Assembly: GCF_004522215.1 (NCBI RefSeq)
Contig: NZ_SDLR01000003.1
Location: forward strand, 248,001 to 312,000
Direction: 5' to 3'
Source: Ammoniphilus sp. YIM 78166
GTDB lineage: Bacteria; Bacillota; Bacilli; Aneurinibacillales; RAOX-1
DNA: 64,000 nt
The position numbers and the translations under genes were made by a program. Below the pieces are notes generated by a model. The model searched no databases, was not told the origin of the DNA, and saw nothing but the letters and a program-made list of their open reading frames with translations. Every line of letters begins with the position of its first letter. Positions within the stretch are counted from its first letter, which is position 1. Below are positions 9,117-18,081 of this stretch, piece by piece.

Positions 9117-10988
9117 ATGTTATCTTTTCAATTAAAGAAGCGACTACGTCATTTTACAGTAGAACTCTCCCAAGAGATCGGTGCGGAGACGCTCGTGTTA
9201 ATCGGGCATTCCGGTTGCGGGAAAAGCACGATGCTCAAAATGCTGACGGGATTGCTTTCCCCAGATGAAGGATCGATTCAACTCGATGGACGAACGCTGT
9301 GGGATGGATCACAAGGTATTCAACTGCCACCGGAAGAACGGAATATCGGCTATGTGTTTCAAAATTACGCGCTCTTTCCCCATCTGACGGTCTTTAATAA
9401 CGTAGGTTACGGCATTTCTAGCCTGGAACAGGAAGAACGGACGCAGCGAATCCTAGAAGCGCTAGATTTTCTCGGCATTCGCCATTTAGCCCAAGCGAAG
9501 CCAGCCATGCTGTCTGGCGGTGAACAACAACGCGTGGCTTTAGCGCGGGCACTTGTTACCCGACCGAAGCTTCTCTTGCTGGATGAACCCCTGTCCGCAC
9601 TCGACGTTTCGACCCGTTCCCATGTTCGGACGGAATTAAAGGAGCTTTTGCAAAAGCTATCCATCCCCAGCATTGTTGTCACGCACGATTATGAGGATGC
9701 CCGCGTGCTAGCGGACCGGGTAGCGGTCATGGACCAAGGGGTGATTATCCAATCTGGAAATCCGAAGGAGATTGCGCAGTATCCAGCGAGTGACTTCGTG
9801 GCGGAGTTTATTGGGACGAACCTGCTTCCTCATGTGGAGCCGGGTCAAGAACAGCCTTCCTTCGTTTCGGTCCATCCTTGGCATGTCGAGATCTCGGAAG
9901 AACCGCAGCCTCGTCGATACCAATGGTCTGGGAAAATCAGGGATATGGCGTTTCAAGGGGGCTTTGTCCGCCTGCATATAGAAGGGGAAGTTTCCATCCT
10001 AGCGGATGTGCGGGTGGAGTTGGTGGAATCCCAGAATTATAAAGTGAATCAAGAGGTCTTTGCGTCGGTGCGAATCGAGCATGCGCGAGTGGTGGAAGGC
10101 GCCGTGGTGAAGAAACGTACACGAACCTCCGCAAGTGTTGAGCCGACCCCGATCCCAATGGGAGGAAAACGGACCAGATGGAAGGGATTAATAACGGCTG
10201 CGGCAGTCATCCTCGCCGTTGGGATTACCGGTTACGGGCTAAAAACCGATGCCGTCAATACCACTGCCACAGCCGCGCCAACGAAGGAAATGTTCGCCTT
10301 GGTGGCCGCTAACGCGACGCATCCGTTTAACGAGCTGATGGAAACGTTTGAAGAACAGCATCCCACGGTGAAAATGGGGGCTACGTTTGCCGGGACCCAA
10401 ATCCTAAGAACGCAATTGGAGCAAGGGGCTAAGGCAGACATTTTTCTTTCCGCTGACCTGATGCATATTGAAGCGGTCAAGGAGCAAGGGCTGATCGATG
10501 AATTTTTTCCCGTTTCTAAAGGGCATGAAGTCATTGTCGTACCGAAAGGAAACCCGGCCGCCATTCAGGGCTTAGAGGATCTGGGGAGTAAAAAGGTGAA
10601 GCTCGTCATTGGCGTTGATAACGTACCGATCGGGGCGTATACCCGAGAGATTTTTGATAACGCGAAGACCGGATATGGAGAGGATTTTCCACAGCGGGTA
10701 TTAGATAATGTGGTGTCCTTTGAAACCAGCACGAAACAAGTATTGCAGAAGGTGGGTCTAGGCGAAGCCCAAGCCGGAATCGTGTACCGAACAGACGTAA
10801 CCCCGGACTTCCAACAAAAAGTGGAAATTGTAGAGATTCCGAAGGAGTATAACGTTCAAGCGACCAACTATATCGCTGTCACGAAGGTGTCCCCGAGTCC
10901 GGAATTGGCTCAGGAGTTTTTGAAGTTCTCTCTTTCCGATGATGGGCAAGCGATCTTTATCCACCATGGCTACGATCCGTTGAATTAG
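9117..10988 (+). CDS. ABC ATPase fused through a membrane helix to a ModA-type binding protein
   Basis: The 623-residue product joins two normally separate subunits. Residues 1 to about 230 are an ABC ATPase (Walker A GHSGCGKST near 30-38, signature LSGGEQQRVALARAL near 131, Walker B LLLLDEP). About 230-330 resembles a short regulatory/TOBE-like region. A basic segment then leads into a single hydrophobic helix near 357-375, followed by a ModA-like periplasmic binding domain (ANATHPFNELM, ADIFLSAD, GIVYRTD) to the C-terminus. The topology would be N-inside, C-outside, with the binding domain tethered to its own ATPase. There are no stops or gaps in the reading frame. ModA and ModC are usually separate genes, so this architecture is unusual. 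Confidence 0.87.
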   Translation: MLSFQLKKRLRHFTVELSQEIGAETLVLIGHSGCGKSTMLKMLTGLLSPDEGSIQLDGRTLWDGSQGIQLPPEERNIGYVFQNYALFPHLTVFNNVGYGISSLEQEERTQRILEALDFLGIRHLAQAKPAMLSGGEQQRVALARALVTRPKLLLLDEPLSALDVSTRSHVRTELKELLQKLSIPSIVVTHDYEDARVLADRVAVMDQGVIIQSGNPKEIAQYPASDFVAEFIGTNLLPHVEPGQEQPSFVSVHPWHVEISEEPQPRRYQWSGKIRDMAFQGGFVRLHIEGEVSILADVRVELVESQNYKVNQEVFASVRIEHARVVEGAVVKKRTRTSASVEPTPIPMGGKRTRWKGLITAAAVILAVGITGYGLKTDAVNTTATAAPTKEMFALVAANATHPFNELMETFEEQHPTVKMGATFAGTQILRTQLEQGAKADIFLSADLMHIEAVKEQGLIDEFFPVSKGHEVIVVPKGNPAAIQGLEDLGSKKVKLVIGVDNVPIGAYTREIFDNAKTGYGEDFPQRVLDNVVSFETSTKQVLQKVGLGEAQAGIVYRTDVTPDFQQKVEIVEIPKEYNVQATNYIAVTKVSPSPELAQEFLKFSLSDDGQAIFIHHGYDPLN

Positions 10989-10997
10989 GAGGCCACT

Positions 10998-11561
10998 ATG
11001 AGCTCTGGATATGTGATGCACATCAATCTGAATAGCTGTAGCGGCTGTCACGCCTGCTCGGTGTCTTGTAAAGCGGAGCACCGAGCTCCGCTGGGCAACT
11101 TTCGGCATCGTGTACAGGTGATCGAACAGGGGATGTTTCCTCATACATCCCGATCATTTGTCCCGACCCTTTGCCAACATTGTGAGGAGGCACCCTGTCT
11201 TGAGGCCTGCGGGGTGCAGGCCATCCAGCGAACAGCGGAGGGTATCGTCCGCATCGACTCCGCTGCTTGCATCGGATCGGGGACCTGTGTAGAAGCGTGC
11301 CCCTATGGTGCCATTTATTTAGATCCGATCACGAATCAGGCAGATAAATGCGATTTTTGTATCGACCGCCTGGAGGTGGGGGAACAGCCCGCCTGTGTGA
11401 GTACTTGCCCCACGGATGCCATCAGCTTTGGACGGGAGATAGAAGAGGGGTATAGACAATGGGAACCTGAAGCCACTCGTCCTCGCGTCTGGTATCAAGG
11501 TTTGACTCCCGAACTGCAGCGACAGCTAGGTAAGGTCAATGGAAGCAAGGAGGACGCGTAG
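10998..11561 (+). CDS. Four-cluster ferredoxin-type electron-transfer subunit with one Cys-to-Ser change
   Basis: A 187-residue protein of the DmsB/PsrB/FdhB type that carries electrons between the Mo/W catalytic subunit and a partner. Four Cys motifs are visible: CSGCHACSVSC, CQHCEEAPCLEAC, CIGSGTCVEACP and CDFC with CVSTCP. In the third motif the second Cys is Ser (TCG codon), so that cluster may be a [3Fe-4S] or be missing. There is no signal peptide, so the protein is cytoplasmic. It lies 9 bp after the transporter fusion and directly abuts the catalytic subunit gene. No membrane anchor subunit follows. Confidence 0.88.
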   Translation: MSSGYVMHINLNSCSGCHACSVSCKAEHRAPLGNFRHRVQVIEQGMFPHTSRSFVPTLCQHCEEAPCLEACGVQAIQRTAEGIVRIDSAACIGSGTCVEACPYGAIYLDPITNQADKCDFCIDRLEVGEQPACVSTCPTDAISFGREIEEGYRQWEPEATRPRVWYQGLTPELQRQLGKVNGSKEDA

Positions 11562-13805
11562 ATGTCGGTTGTTCAACAGATACCCACCATGTGTTTAAAC
11601 TGTAGTACGGTTTGTGGGATGGTAGCCAAGGTCAAGGACGGTCGAATTCTCAAGTTGGAGGGAAATCCGAAGGATCCCAATTCCCGCGGCAAATTATGCG
11701 CCAAAGGACAAGCTGCCATCAACATGGTGGAGGATCCGGAGCGGATGCTGTATCCGTTGCGAAGAAAAGGGCCAAGAGGGAGCGGGGATTGGGAAAGAAT
11801 CACCTGGAAAGAAGCCTTGGACACGCTCGCCACCCGGTTGCGCCCCCTTCGCCAAGAACAGCGTCCCGAAGAGCTCGTGGTGCTCTATGGTCGGGATCGA
11901 ACCAATGGGTTTTTGGAACGATTTACGGATGCGTTTGGAACTCCGCATCGGCTGGGTCATCGCGGACTTTGTTCTTTGAACAAGCGAATGACCATTCGGG
12001 CAGCCCTTGGCGATGCCGATTGGGATACGCCGGATTTGGAGCATACCCGATTTATTCTGAATTTTGGCAGCAATTTTTATGAAGCCCATCAGGGCCATGT
12101 CGGCATGCTCCAGCGTGCTGCGAAAGCGAAAAGGGACGGAGCTCGGCTCATTACCTTTGACGTGAGGCTCTCCAATACAGCGGCACAGTCGGATCAATGG
12201 ATTCCCCTGTTCCCTGGGACGGATGGCATTGTCGCCTTAGCCATCGGTCATGTGATTCTCCGGGAGAATTTACAGGACATCGAATTTCTAGAGGACTGGA
12301 CCAATGCAACGCTAGAGGAGTGGCGCCAGCACTACTCGGTTTATACGCCCGAGTGGGCGGAACGGGAAAGCGGAGTTTCGGCAGAACTCCTGACCTCCTT
12401 AGCCCGAGAGTTTGCCTCTCAGGCACCCCGTGCCTTGACGTTGACGAACCGTGGCGCCCACGCGCATGAAAATGGATTTCATAACGAGTGGGCAATCCTT
12501 TGCCTGAATGCGTTAGTAGGGAGTCTGGGAAAAAAAGGAGGATGCTGTTGGATTCGAGGAGATGTGAATGATACGGTCCCGCAGCCGGGTCCGCTACCGC
12601 CGAAGCCGAAGGCTCGGACCGAGCTCTCCCATCCTTCCGTCTTCCCTTACGTCAATCAGCTTTATCCGAAGGCGGTTTCGAGTACCATTTTTCCGTATAT
12701 CGCGGAGGGAAAAGCGAAGGTAGATACTCTTCTCTCCTATTATGTGAACGCGCCGATGAGCTGGCCAGAGGGACCCACCTTCGTGAAGCAGACGCTGCTC
12801 GATGAAGAAAAGATTCCTTTCCATGTGGTGATTGATGCGTTTTACAGTGAGATGGCGGAAGTCGCAGACTTAATCTTGCCGGACGCTACGTTTCTGGAAA
12901 AGTGGGACTTGGATGCGAGGAATTCGTTTGCGTTCAAGCCCTATGTTGGTCTACGCCAGCCGGTGGTTCCGCCTCCAGGGGAATGCCGAGACATACGGGA
13001 AACGCTCATCGACCTCGCTCACCGGATAGATGAAGATATGGCTGAATACTTCCCGTTTGAAAGTGCGGAGCACTTTGTCCGAGTGTGGGCTGCACCCGTG
13101 CCAGGGGGATTGGAAGGTTTGAAGGCGGAAGGAATGTGGACAAGTGAGTCGGCGTCTGTACCCTATGAGCCTTATCTCACTGAAACTGCCTATACGCTGG
13201 GTGATCCGAATATCTCGGTAGATGAGGATGGACTTGCTTACCTGAGAGGTGAGGACGGGAACTGGAGCGTGGTAGGAAGGGTATGGAAAGGGAAAATAGT
13301 TAAAGGATTTTCAACTTCGGATCGACGGTTTCAATGTAAACTTACGATCCCCGAAAGAGACGGGGAGATATGGCCAACCTATCATCCGATTCGATCCCAT
13401 CAGGATTTGAACGAGGAGGACTTCGTGTTGACTACGTTCAAGTGGAATGTACACACGCAATCCAGAACGGCCAACCAAGCATGGCTGACCGAAATTGTGG
13501 GGGATAATCCATGCTGGATTCACCCGCGAACCGCAAAAGCTTATGGGATTCAAGCGGGGAAGGAGTTTCGCATCACATCGAAAACCGGCGAGCTAGTGGT
13601 GAAGGCCCACCTCACCGAAGCGATTCATCCGCGCGTACTGGCCATTTCGGCTAGCTTTGGCCATTGGCAATATGGCAAGACCGCGCAAGGAAAAGGCGTA
13701 AACCCGAATGGCCTGATCCCCGATTGGACGGATCCGATTGGCGGGGGGCAGGCTTGGAATGATACCGTGGTGAGAATTGATATGGTGGCCGAGGCGGCGG
13801 AATAA
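11562..13805 (+). CDS. Molybdopterin (Mo/W-bisPGD) oxidoreductase, thiosulfate/polysulfide reductase-like
   Basis: A 747-residue member of the DMSO reductase superfamily. The N-terminal [4Fe-4S] motif is CLNCSTVCGMV with the fourth Cys in RGKLCAKG. The likely metal ligand is Cys in HRGLCSLNKR, as in polysulfide/thiosulfate reductase relatives. The U/C-H-x-P signature of formate dehydrogenases is not seen. A C-terminal MopB-binding domain is present (about 620-745). There is no Tat signal, so it acts in the cytoplasm with the ferredoxin subunit encoded just upstream. The substrate is not deducible; shared control with the glycine/betaine reductase suggests a redox step linked to that metabolism. 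Confidence 0.88.
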   Translation: MSVVQQIPTMCLNCSTVCGMVAKVKDGRILKLEGNPKDPNSRGKLCAKGQAAINMVEDPERMLYPLRRKGPRGSGDWERITWKEALDTLATRLRPLRQEQRPEELVVLYGRDRTNGFLERFTDAFGTPHRLGHRGLCSLNKRMTIRAALGDADWDTPDLEHTRFILNFGSNFYEAHQGHVGMLQRAAKAKRDGARLITFDVRLSNTAAQSDQWIPLFPGTDGIVALAIGHVILRENLQDIEFLEDWTNATLEEWRQHYSVYTPEWAERESGVSAELLTSLAREFASQAPRALTLTNRGAHAHENGFHNEWAILCLNALVGSLGKKGGCCWIRGDVNDTVPQPGPLPPKPKARTELSHPSVFPYVNQLYPKAVSSTIFPYIAEGKAKVDTLLSYYVNAPMSWPEGPTFVKQTLLDEEKIPFHVVIDAFYSEMAEVADLILPDATFLEKWDLDARNSFAFKPYVGLRQPVVPPPGECRDIRETLIDLAHRIDEDMAEYFPFESAEHFVRVWAAPVPGGLEGLKAEGMWTSESASVPYEPYLTETAYTLGDPNISVDEDGLAYLRGEDGNWSVVGRVWKGKIVKGFSTSDRRFQCKLTIPERDGEIWPTYHPIRSHQDLNEEDFVLTTFKWNVHTQSRTANQAWLTEIVGDNPCWIHPRTAKAYGIQAGKEFRITSKTGELVVKAHLTEAIHPRVLAISASFGHWQYGKTAQGKGVNPNGLIPDWTDPIGGGQAWNDTVVRIDMVAEAAE

Positions 13806-13806
13806 G

Positions 13807-13952
13807 CGGAGGGTATTCCGGTTATTTTGTCGTGCGGCTGCTAAATTGACCCAAAATGACCATCTAACTGTTAAATAAACGGAATCACGTCCGACTAATT
13901 TGCCATTCTGAGACACTTTACCCCAAATAAACGGAATCTGCTCCGATTAATT
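13807..13952. repeat. Three copies of an AAATAAACGGAAT...TCCG intergenic repeat
   Basis: Copies at 13872-13900 and 13924-13952 share AAATAAACGGAATC-N3-TCCGAYTAATT. A diverged inverted copy lies at 13807-13828. Each has CGGA/TCCG dyad symmetry. This is a dispersed-type intergenic repeat; no gene is seen between 13806 and 14046. Confidence 0.65.
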
Positions 13953-13988
13953 ATCTGAGGGCTGACGGAGTTCACAATTCTAGAGCAA

Positions 13989-14042
13989 AGAGGGTGGTCC
14001 CTGGGGGTCGGTTTTACCGACCTTTAGGGATCACCCTCTTCT
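13989..14042 (-). terminator. Long hairpin terminator of the malic enzyme gene (possibly bidirectional)
   Basis: An AGAGGGTG / CACCCTCT outer stem encloses an inner GGTCGG / CCGACC stem just after the minus-strand stop codon. Confidence 0.75.
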
Positions 14043-14046
14043 TTAC

Positions 14047-15237
14047 TTAAATTTTCACCAATTGTCTTGCTACTCCACTGCGCTGGGCAGCCTCAGCTAC
14101 TGCTGCTGCGACATGAGGAGCGACACGAGGATCAAAGGGGGATGGAATGACATAGTCGGGAGTCAACTCATGATCATCCACTAAACTGGCGATAGCATAA
14201 ACAGCTGCCCGTTTCATCTCCTCATTTATATCTGTAGCGCCTACGTCCAAGGCCCCCCGGAAAATGCCGGGAAAGGCCAGGACATTGTTTACCTGGTTGG
14301 GGTAATCGGAACGCCCAGTGCCTATGACCTTGACACCGGCAGCTTTCGCCTCTTCCGGCATAATTTCCGGTACAGGATTAGCCATCGCGAAGACAATCGG
14401 ATCCTTGGCCATGGCCTGGATGTCATCATAGGTAAGTAAGCCAGGCTGGGAAACACCGATGAAGACATCAGCGCCGCGTAAAACTTCGCTCAAGGAACCC
14501 TGTATGCGTTCCTGGTTCGTTATTTTGGACACTTCTTCTTTAATGAAGTTCATGCCGTCTGGACGCCCTTCATAGATGGCTCCCTTTGTATCGCAGAGGA
14601 TGGTATGCCTAACGCCTAGGCTGTATAAAAGCTTGGTGATCGCGATGCCTGCAGCTCCCGCCCCGTTCACGACGATCTTAATTTCGGAAAGCTTTTTTCC
14701 TACCAACTTTAAGGCGTTAATCAAGCCTGCCGATGTAACAACGGCTGTTCCATGCTGATCATCGTGAAAGATAGGGATGTTCAATTCCTTCTTTAAACGT
14801 TCTTCGATAATAAAGCAGTTCGGGGCCGCAATATCTTCTAGGTTAATGCCGCCAAACATCGGTTCCAGTATTTTCACGGTGTCTATGAATCGTTCGATAT
14901 CGGTTGTATTTAGGCAGAGGGGAAAGGCATCTACACCAGCAAAGGCTTTAAATAGAAGCGCTTTCCCTTCCATGACTGGAATGGCAGCTGAGGCGCCGAT
15001 ATTTCCGAGACCGAGCACTGCCGTTCCGTCGGAAATGACCCCGACCAAATTTCCTTTCATTGTATAGTCATATACTCGCTGAGGGTCCTTGAAGATTTCC
15101 AGGCAAGGTTCTGCCACACCTGGAGAGTAAGCCAAGCTTAAATCCTTCGCATTGTTGACAGGCACCTTCACTTGAACGCTTAATTTCCCCTGATAGTCTT
15201 GATGAAGTTTCAATGACTCCATTCGTAAGATTGACAA
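14047..15237 (-). CDS. NAD(P)-dependent malic enzyme
   Basis: A 396-residue short-form bacterial malic enzyme (malate to pyruvate and CO2). Visible motifs are SLAYSPGVAEPC near the N-terminus, DGTAVLGLGNIG, the metal-binding IFHDDQHGTA, and the Rossmann motif VVNGAGAAGIA. Divergent from the grd operon, it has its own promoter with two operator variants, so it should be co-regulated with pyc. Pyruvate carboxylase plus malic enzyme could interconvert C3 and C4 pools and generate NADPH for the thioredoxin reductase; that link is inference. Confidence 0.93.
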   Translation of the reverse strand: MSILRMESLKLHQDYQGKLSVQVKVPVNNAKDLSLAYSPGVAEPCLEIFKDPQRVYDYTMKGNLVGVISDGTAVLGLGNIGASAAIPVMEGKALLFKAFAGVDAFPLCLNTTDIERFIDTVKILEPMFGGINLEDIAAPNCFIIEERLKKELNIPIFHDDQHGTAVVTSAGLINALKLVGKKLSEIKIVVNGAGAAGIAITKLLYSLGVRHTILCDTKGAIYEGRPDGMNFIKEEVSKITNQERIQGSLSEVLRGADVFIGVSQPGLLTYDDIQAMAKDPIVFAMANPVPEIMPEEAKAAGVKVIGTGRSDYPNQVNNVLAFPGIFRGALDVGATDINEEMKRAAVYAIASLVDDHELTPDYVIPSPFDPRVAPHVAAAVAEAAQRSGVARQLVKI

Positions 15238-15265
15238 TCCTATCTCTCCTTTTAAAATAAAGTTA

Positions 15266-15307
15266 TAAACATGATTACATTATAATCAAGATTATAATAG
15301 GAGTAAA
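15266..15307 (-). promoter_or_regulatory. Malic enzyme promoter with two operator variants
   Basis: Reading the minus strand, TTTACT (15302-15307), a 17-bp spacer and TATAAT (15279-15284) form a strong promoter. Operator variants lie at 15283-15294 (TAATCAAGATTA, in the spacer) and 15266-15277 (TAAACATGATTA), each one base from the palindrome. Confidence 0.75.
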
Positions 15308-15341
15308 GATTTTAAAATTCTAATAATTAGACAAATTATGA

Positions 15342-15378
15342 TTGACTTATAATCATAAACAAATTATAATCATGATTA
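15342..15378 (+). promoter_or_regulatory. Promoter and operator of the grd operon
   Basis: TTGACT (15342-15347), exactly 17 bp and TATAAT (15365-15370) form a near-perfect sigma-A promoter. TAATCATGATTA at 15367-15378 overlaps the -10 and start region. Confidence 0.85.
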
Positions 15379-15425
15379 GAAAGTAACCAACAACAAAATC
15401 TGCAAGGGAAGAAGGGGGATAGGAG

Positions 15426-16733
15426 ATGAAGCTTGAAATCGGTAATTTCTATGTAAAAGATGTTGTTTTCGGTGACAGCACATCTTATCAAGATGGAATT
15501 CTGACACTGAACAAACAAGAGGCTTTGCAAGTGGTCCGTGAAGACGAACATATCACGGATGCAGATATTGTGCTTGCCAAGCCTGGTGATCCCATTCGCA
15601 TTACTCCAGTGAAAGAAGCGATTGAACCGCGGTGTAAGGTATCTGGAGGAACGCTGTTTCCGGGAGTGCTTAATAAACTGGTTCCGGCTGGAAGCGGTCG
15701 TACACATGCCTTGAAAGGCACTTCCGTACTCGCTGTAGGAAAGTATTGGGGTGGATTTCAGGATGGACTGATTGATATGAGCGGTCCAGGGGCAAACCAG
15801 ACTCAATTTTCCAGCTTGATCAATATCTGCTTGGTTGCGGATACGGATGAAGAATTCGAACGCCATGAACAGCAAAAGAAAAATAAAGCCCTTCGCTGGG
15901 CAGGTATGAGACTGGCTGAATATATCGGCAATTGCGTGAAAAGCCAAGAGCCGGAAGAGTTGGAAGTGTATGAACTTCCTCCGCTCAATCAGCGTGAGGC
16001 AAGAGTAACTGAACTGCCGGGAGTCGTCTATGTTATGCAGCTACAATCTCAGATGATTGAAAGCGGTCACAACGCTCTTTTCTATGGATGGGACAGCAAC
16101 CGCATGGTGCCTACGCTCATTCATCCGAACGAATTGCTGGATGGAGCGGTGATTTCAGGAAGCTTTATGCCTTGCTCGTCCAAAATTTCCACCTATCAGC
16201 ATGCCAATAATCCTACGATTAAAAACTTGCTGAAGGAGCATGGGAAGACGATTAATTTCCTTGGTGTCATTCTTTCCAACCTGAATGTCAAGCTGGAAGA
16301 AAAGACCCGTTCGGCGATGCAGGTAAGACAAATTGCCACGTCTTTGGGGGCTCAGGGAGCCATCGTATGCGAAGAAGGGTACGGTAATCCAGACGCCGAT
16401 TTTATAGCTGTAATCAATGAGCTCGAAGATGCAGGAATTAAAACGGTTGGAATCACCAACGAATGTACAGGTAGAGACGGGCGCTCCCAATCCTTGGTTG
16501 ACCTGTCTGATAAAGCGGATGCCATCGTCAGTACAGGAAATGTATCGCAGCTATTAAAGCTTCCTCCAATGGAAGTCGTCATCGGCAGCTTGATTGCTCT
16601 AGCTAGGGATGGCAATTCCGGCGGCTGGGAAGGGTCGGTGAAAGAAGACGGATCCATTGAAATGGAAAACAACGGCTTCTTCTGCTCCGATGCGAATACA
16701 GGAGCTCATTATAAAACGGTTATTGAGTATTAG
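15426..16733 (+). CDS. grdE: Glycine/sarcosine/betaine reductase component B, alpha/beta proprotein (GrdE-like)
   Basis: A 435-residue protein matching GrdE and its paralogues GrdG/GrdI. Together with the selenoprotein GrdB, this family forms the substrate-specific component B, which activates the amine and transfers the carboxymethyl group to Sec of GrdA. Known members are proproteins cleaved at an internal Cys to create a pyruvoyl group that binds the amine. Cys250 in SGSFMPCSSK is the candidate. SGRTH and DMSGPGA motifs are present. It is the first gene of the operon, behind GGGGGATAGGAG. Sequence alone does not let me decide between glycine, sarcosine and betaine; the co-regulated BCCT carrier favours betaine. 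Confidence 0.92.
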   Translation: MKLEIGNFYVKDVVFGDSTSYQDGILTLNKQEALQVVREDEHITDADIVLAKPGDPIRITPVKEAIEPRCKVSGGTLFPGVLNKLVPAGSGRTHALKGTSVLAVGKYWGGFQDGLIDMSGPGANQTQFSSLINICLVADTDEEFERHEQQKKNKALRWAGMRLAEYIGNCVKSQEPEELEVYELPPLNQREARVTELPGVVYVMQLQSQMIESGHNALFYGWDSNRMVPTLIHPNELLDGAVISGSFMPCSSKISTYQHANNPTIKNLLKEHGKTINFLGVILSNLNVKLEEKTRSAMQVRQIATSLGAQGAIVCEEGYGNPDADFIAVINELEDAGIKTVGITNECTGRDGRSQSLVDLSDKADAIVSTGNVSQLLKLPPMEVVIGSLIALARDGNSGGWEGSVKEDGSIEMENNGFFCSDANTGAHYKTVIEY

Positions 16734-16747
16734 GAGGTGATGGAGAC

Positions 16748-18055
16748 ATGAAAAAGGCTGTACATTATATCAACCAATTCTTTGGACAAATAGGGGGAGA
16801 AGATAAGGCGGATTACGCGCCGACGATACATGTTGGGGTGATCGGCCCAGGCATGCTTCTCAAAAACACCGTTGCCCCAGAAATCGAGGTTACGCATACG
16901 ATCATCTGCGGAGATAACTTCTTCGGATCAAATGAAGAGACCGCGATTGAAACCATCATCGGCTACCTGAAGGGAGTGGAATTCGACCTCTTCATTGCAG
17001 GACCTGCGTTCCTCGCTGGACGATACGGTTTTGCCTGCGCCAAGATCTGTAAGGCTGTAGAAGAACATTTTGGGGTTCCGGTCGTAACCAGCATGCATGT
17101 AGAAAATCCGGCTGTCGAAATGTTCCGCAAGGATCTCTACATATTTGAAGGCGGTGATAGTGCAGGGGCGATGCGCAAGGATGTACCAGCTCTTGCTAAG
17201 TTTCTAAAGAAACTAGCCAACGGCGAACCGCTAAAGTCAGCCCGTGAGGAAGGGTATTTCCCTAGAGGTATCCGCTTTGAATCGTTTACCAATGAATTAG
17301 GGGCTGACCGTGTTGTCAACATGCTGTTGAAAAAGTTAAACGGCGAAGCGTTTACAACGGAAATGCCCATGCCAAAGGTGGACCGCGTGGCCATTGCGCC
17401 TACGGTTGATTTAAGGGATGCAACCATTGCTTTTGTAAACTCGGGAGGAATTGTCCCGGTAGGAAATCCGGATCGCATCCAGTCCGCTTCCGCTACCAAA
17501 TGGGGCAAATACAGCATTGCTGGCCAGGATTCTTTAAAGGGTGGCGAGTGGCAGACCATCCATGCTGGGTTCGACCCTTCCTTTGCCAATGAAAATCCGA
17601 ATGTCATCGTTCCGCTTGATGTGCTGCGTGAGTATGAGCAGGAAGGAAAAGTTGGCAAAATCCATGAGTATGTCTACTCCACGGTAGGAACAGGAACAAC
17701 CCAGGCCGATGCTAGCCGCATGGGAGCAGAAATCGCCCAACAGTTAAGGGATGCCAACGTATCTGCGGTTATCCTAACATCCACCTGAGGGACTTGTACT
17801 CGTTGCGGTGCAACGATGGTGAAAGAAATTGAAAGAGCAGGCATTACGATTGTACAAATGGCCAACCTTGTTTCCATTGCCAAGACCGTGGGAGCTAACC
17901 GGATTGTGCCGACGGTTTCCATTCCTCATCCGCTGGGAGATCCTAACCTATCGCCGGCAGATGAACGGAAAATGCGTAAATATCGCGTAGGGGTGGCTTT
18001 GCAGGCTTTAGAAACAGGGGTTGAAGAAGCGACGATTTTTGAAGTGAAATACTAA
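16748..18055 (+). CDS. grdB: Selenoprotein GrdB-type gamma subunit of component B, UGA = Sec347
   Basis: The gene reads through an in-frame TGA at 17786-17788. The full product has 435 residues with Sec at 347 in TST-U-GTCTRCGA, the UxxCxxC motif typical of GrdB/GrdF/GrdH. The frame continues without interruption to TAA at 18053-18055. The selenol takes part in cleaving the C-N bond of the substrate bound to the pyruvoyl group of GrdE. The 7-bp hairpin with GGU loop at 17800-17816 is the expected bacterial SECIS. Automatic gene callers would truncate this gene at 17788 and call the tail (from 17816) separately. It lies 14 bp after grdE. Confidence 0.95.
17800..17816 (+). promoter_or_regulatory. 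SECIS hairpin of grdB
   Basis: The stem TCGTTGC / GCAACGA (7 bp) is capped by the triloop GGT (17807-17809). The loop begins 18 nt after the UGA, inside the usual bacterial SECIS spacing. The same design is seen in grdA and at 25609-25625. Confidence 0.88.
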
Positions 18056-18081
18056 AACTTGAAATTAAGGGAGAGATCAGC

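Noticed and set aside
11562..13805. Formate dehydrogenase
   Set aside because: The metal-ligand region reads RGLCSLNKR; the U/C-H-x-P signature of formate dehydrogenases is missing and there is no UGA codon.
15336..15947. 203-codon open frame on the minus strand opposite grdE
   Set aside because: It lies antisense to a clearly conserved gene, covers the grd promoter and shows no recognisable protein features.
17816..18055. Separate small gene after the grdB UGA
   Set aside because: The frame is the continuation of GrdB past Sec347, with conserved family sequence on both sides.
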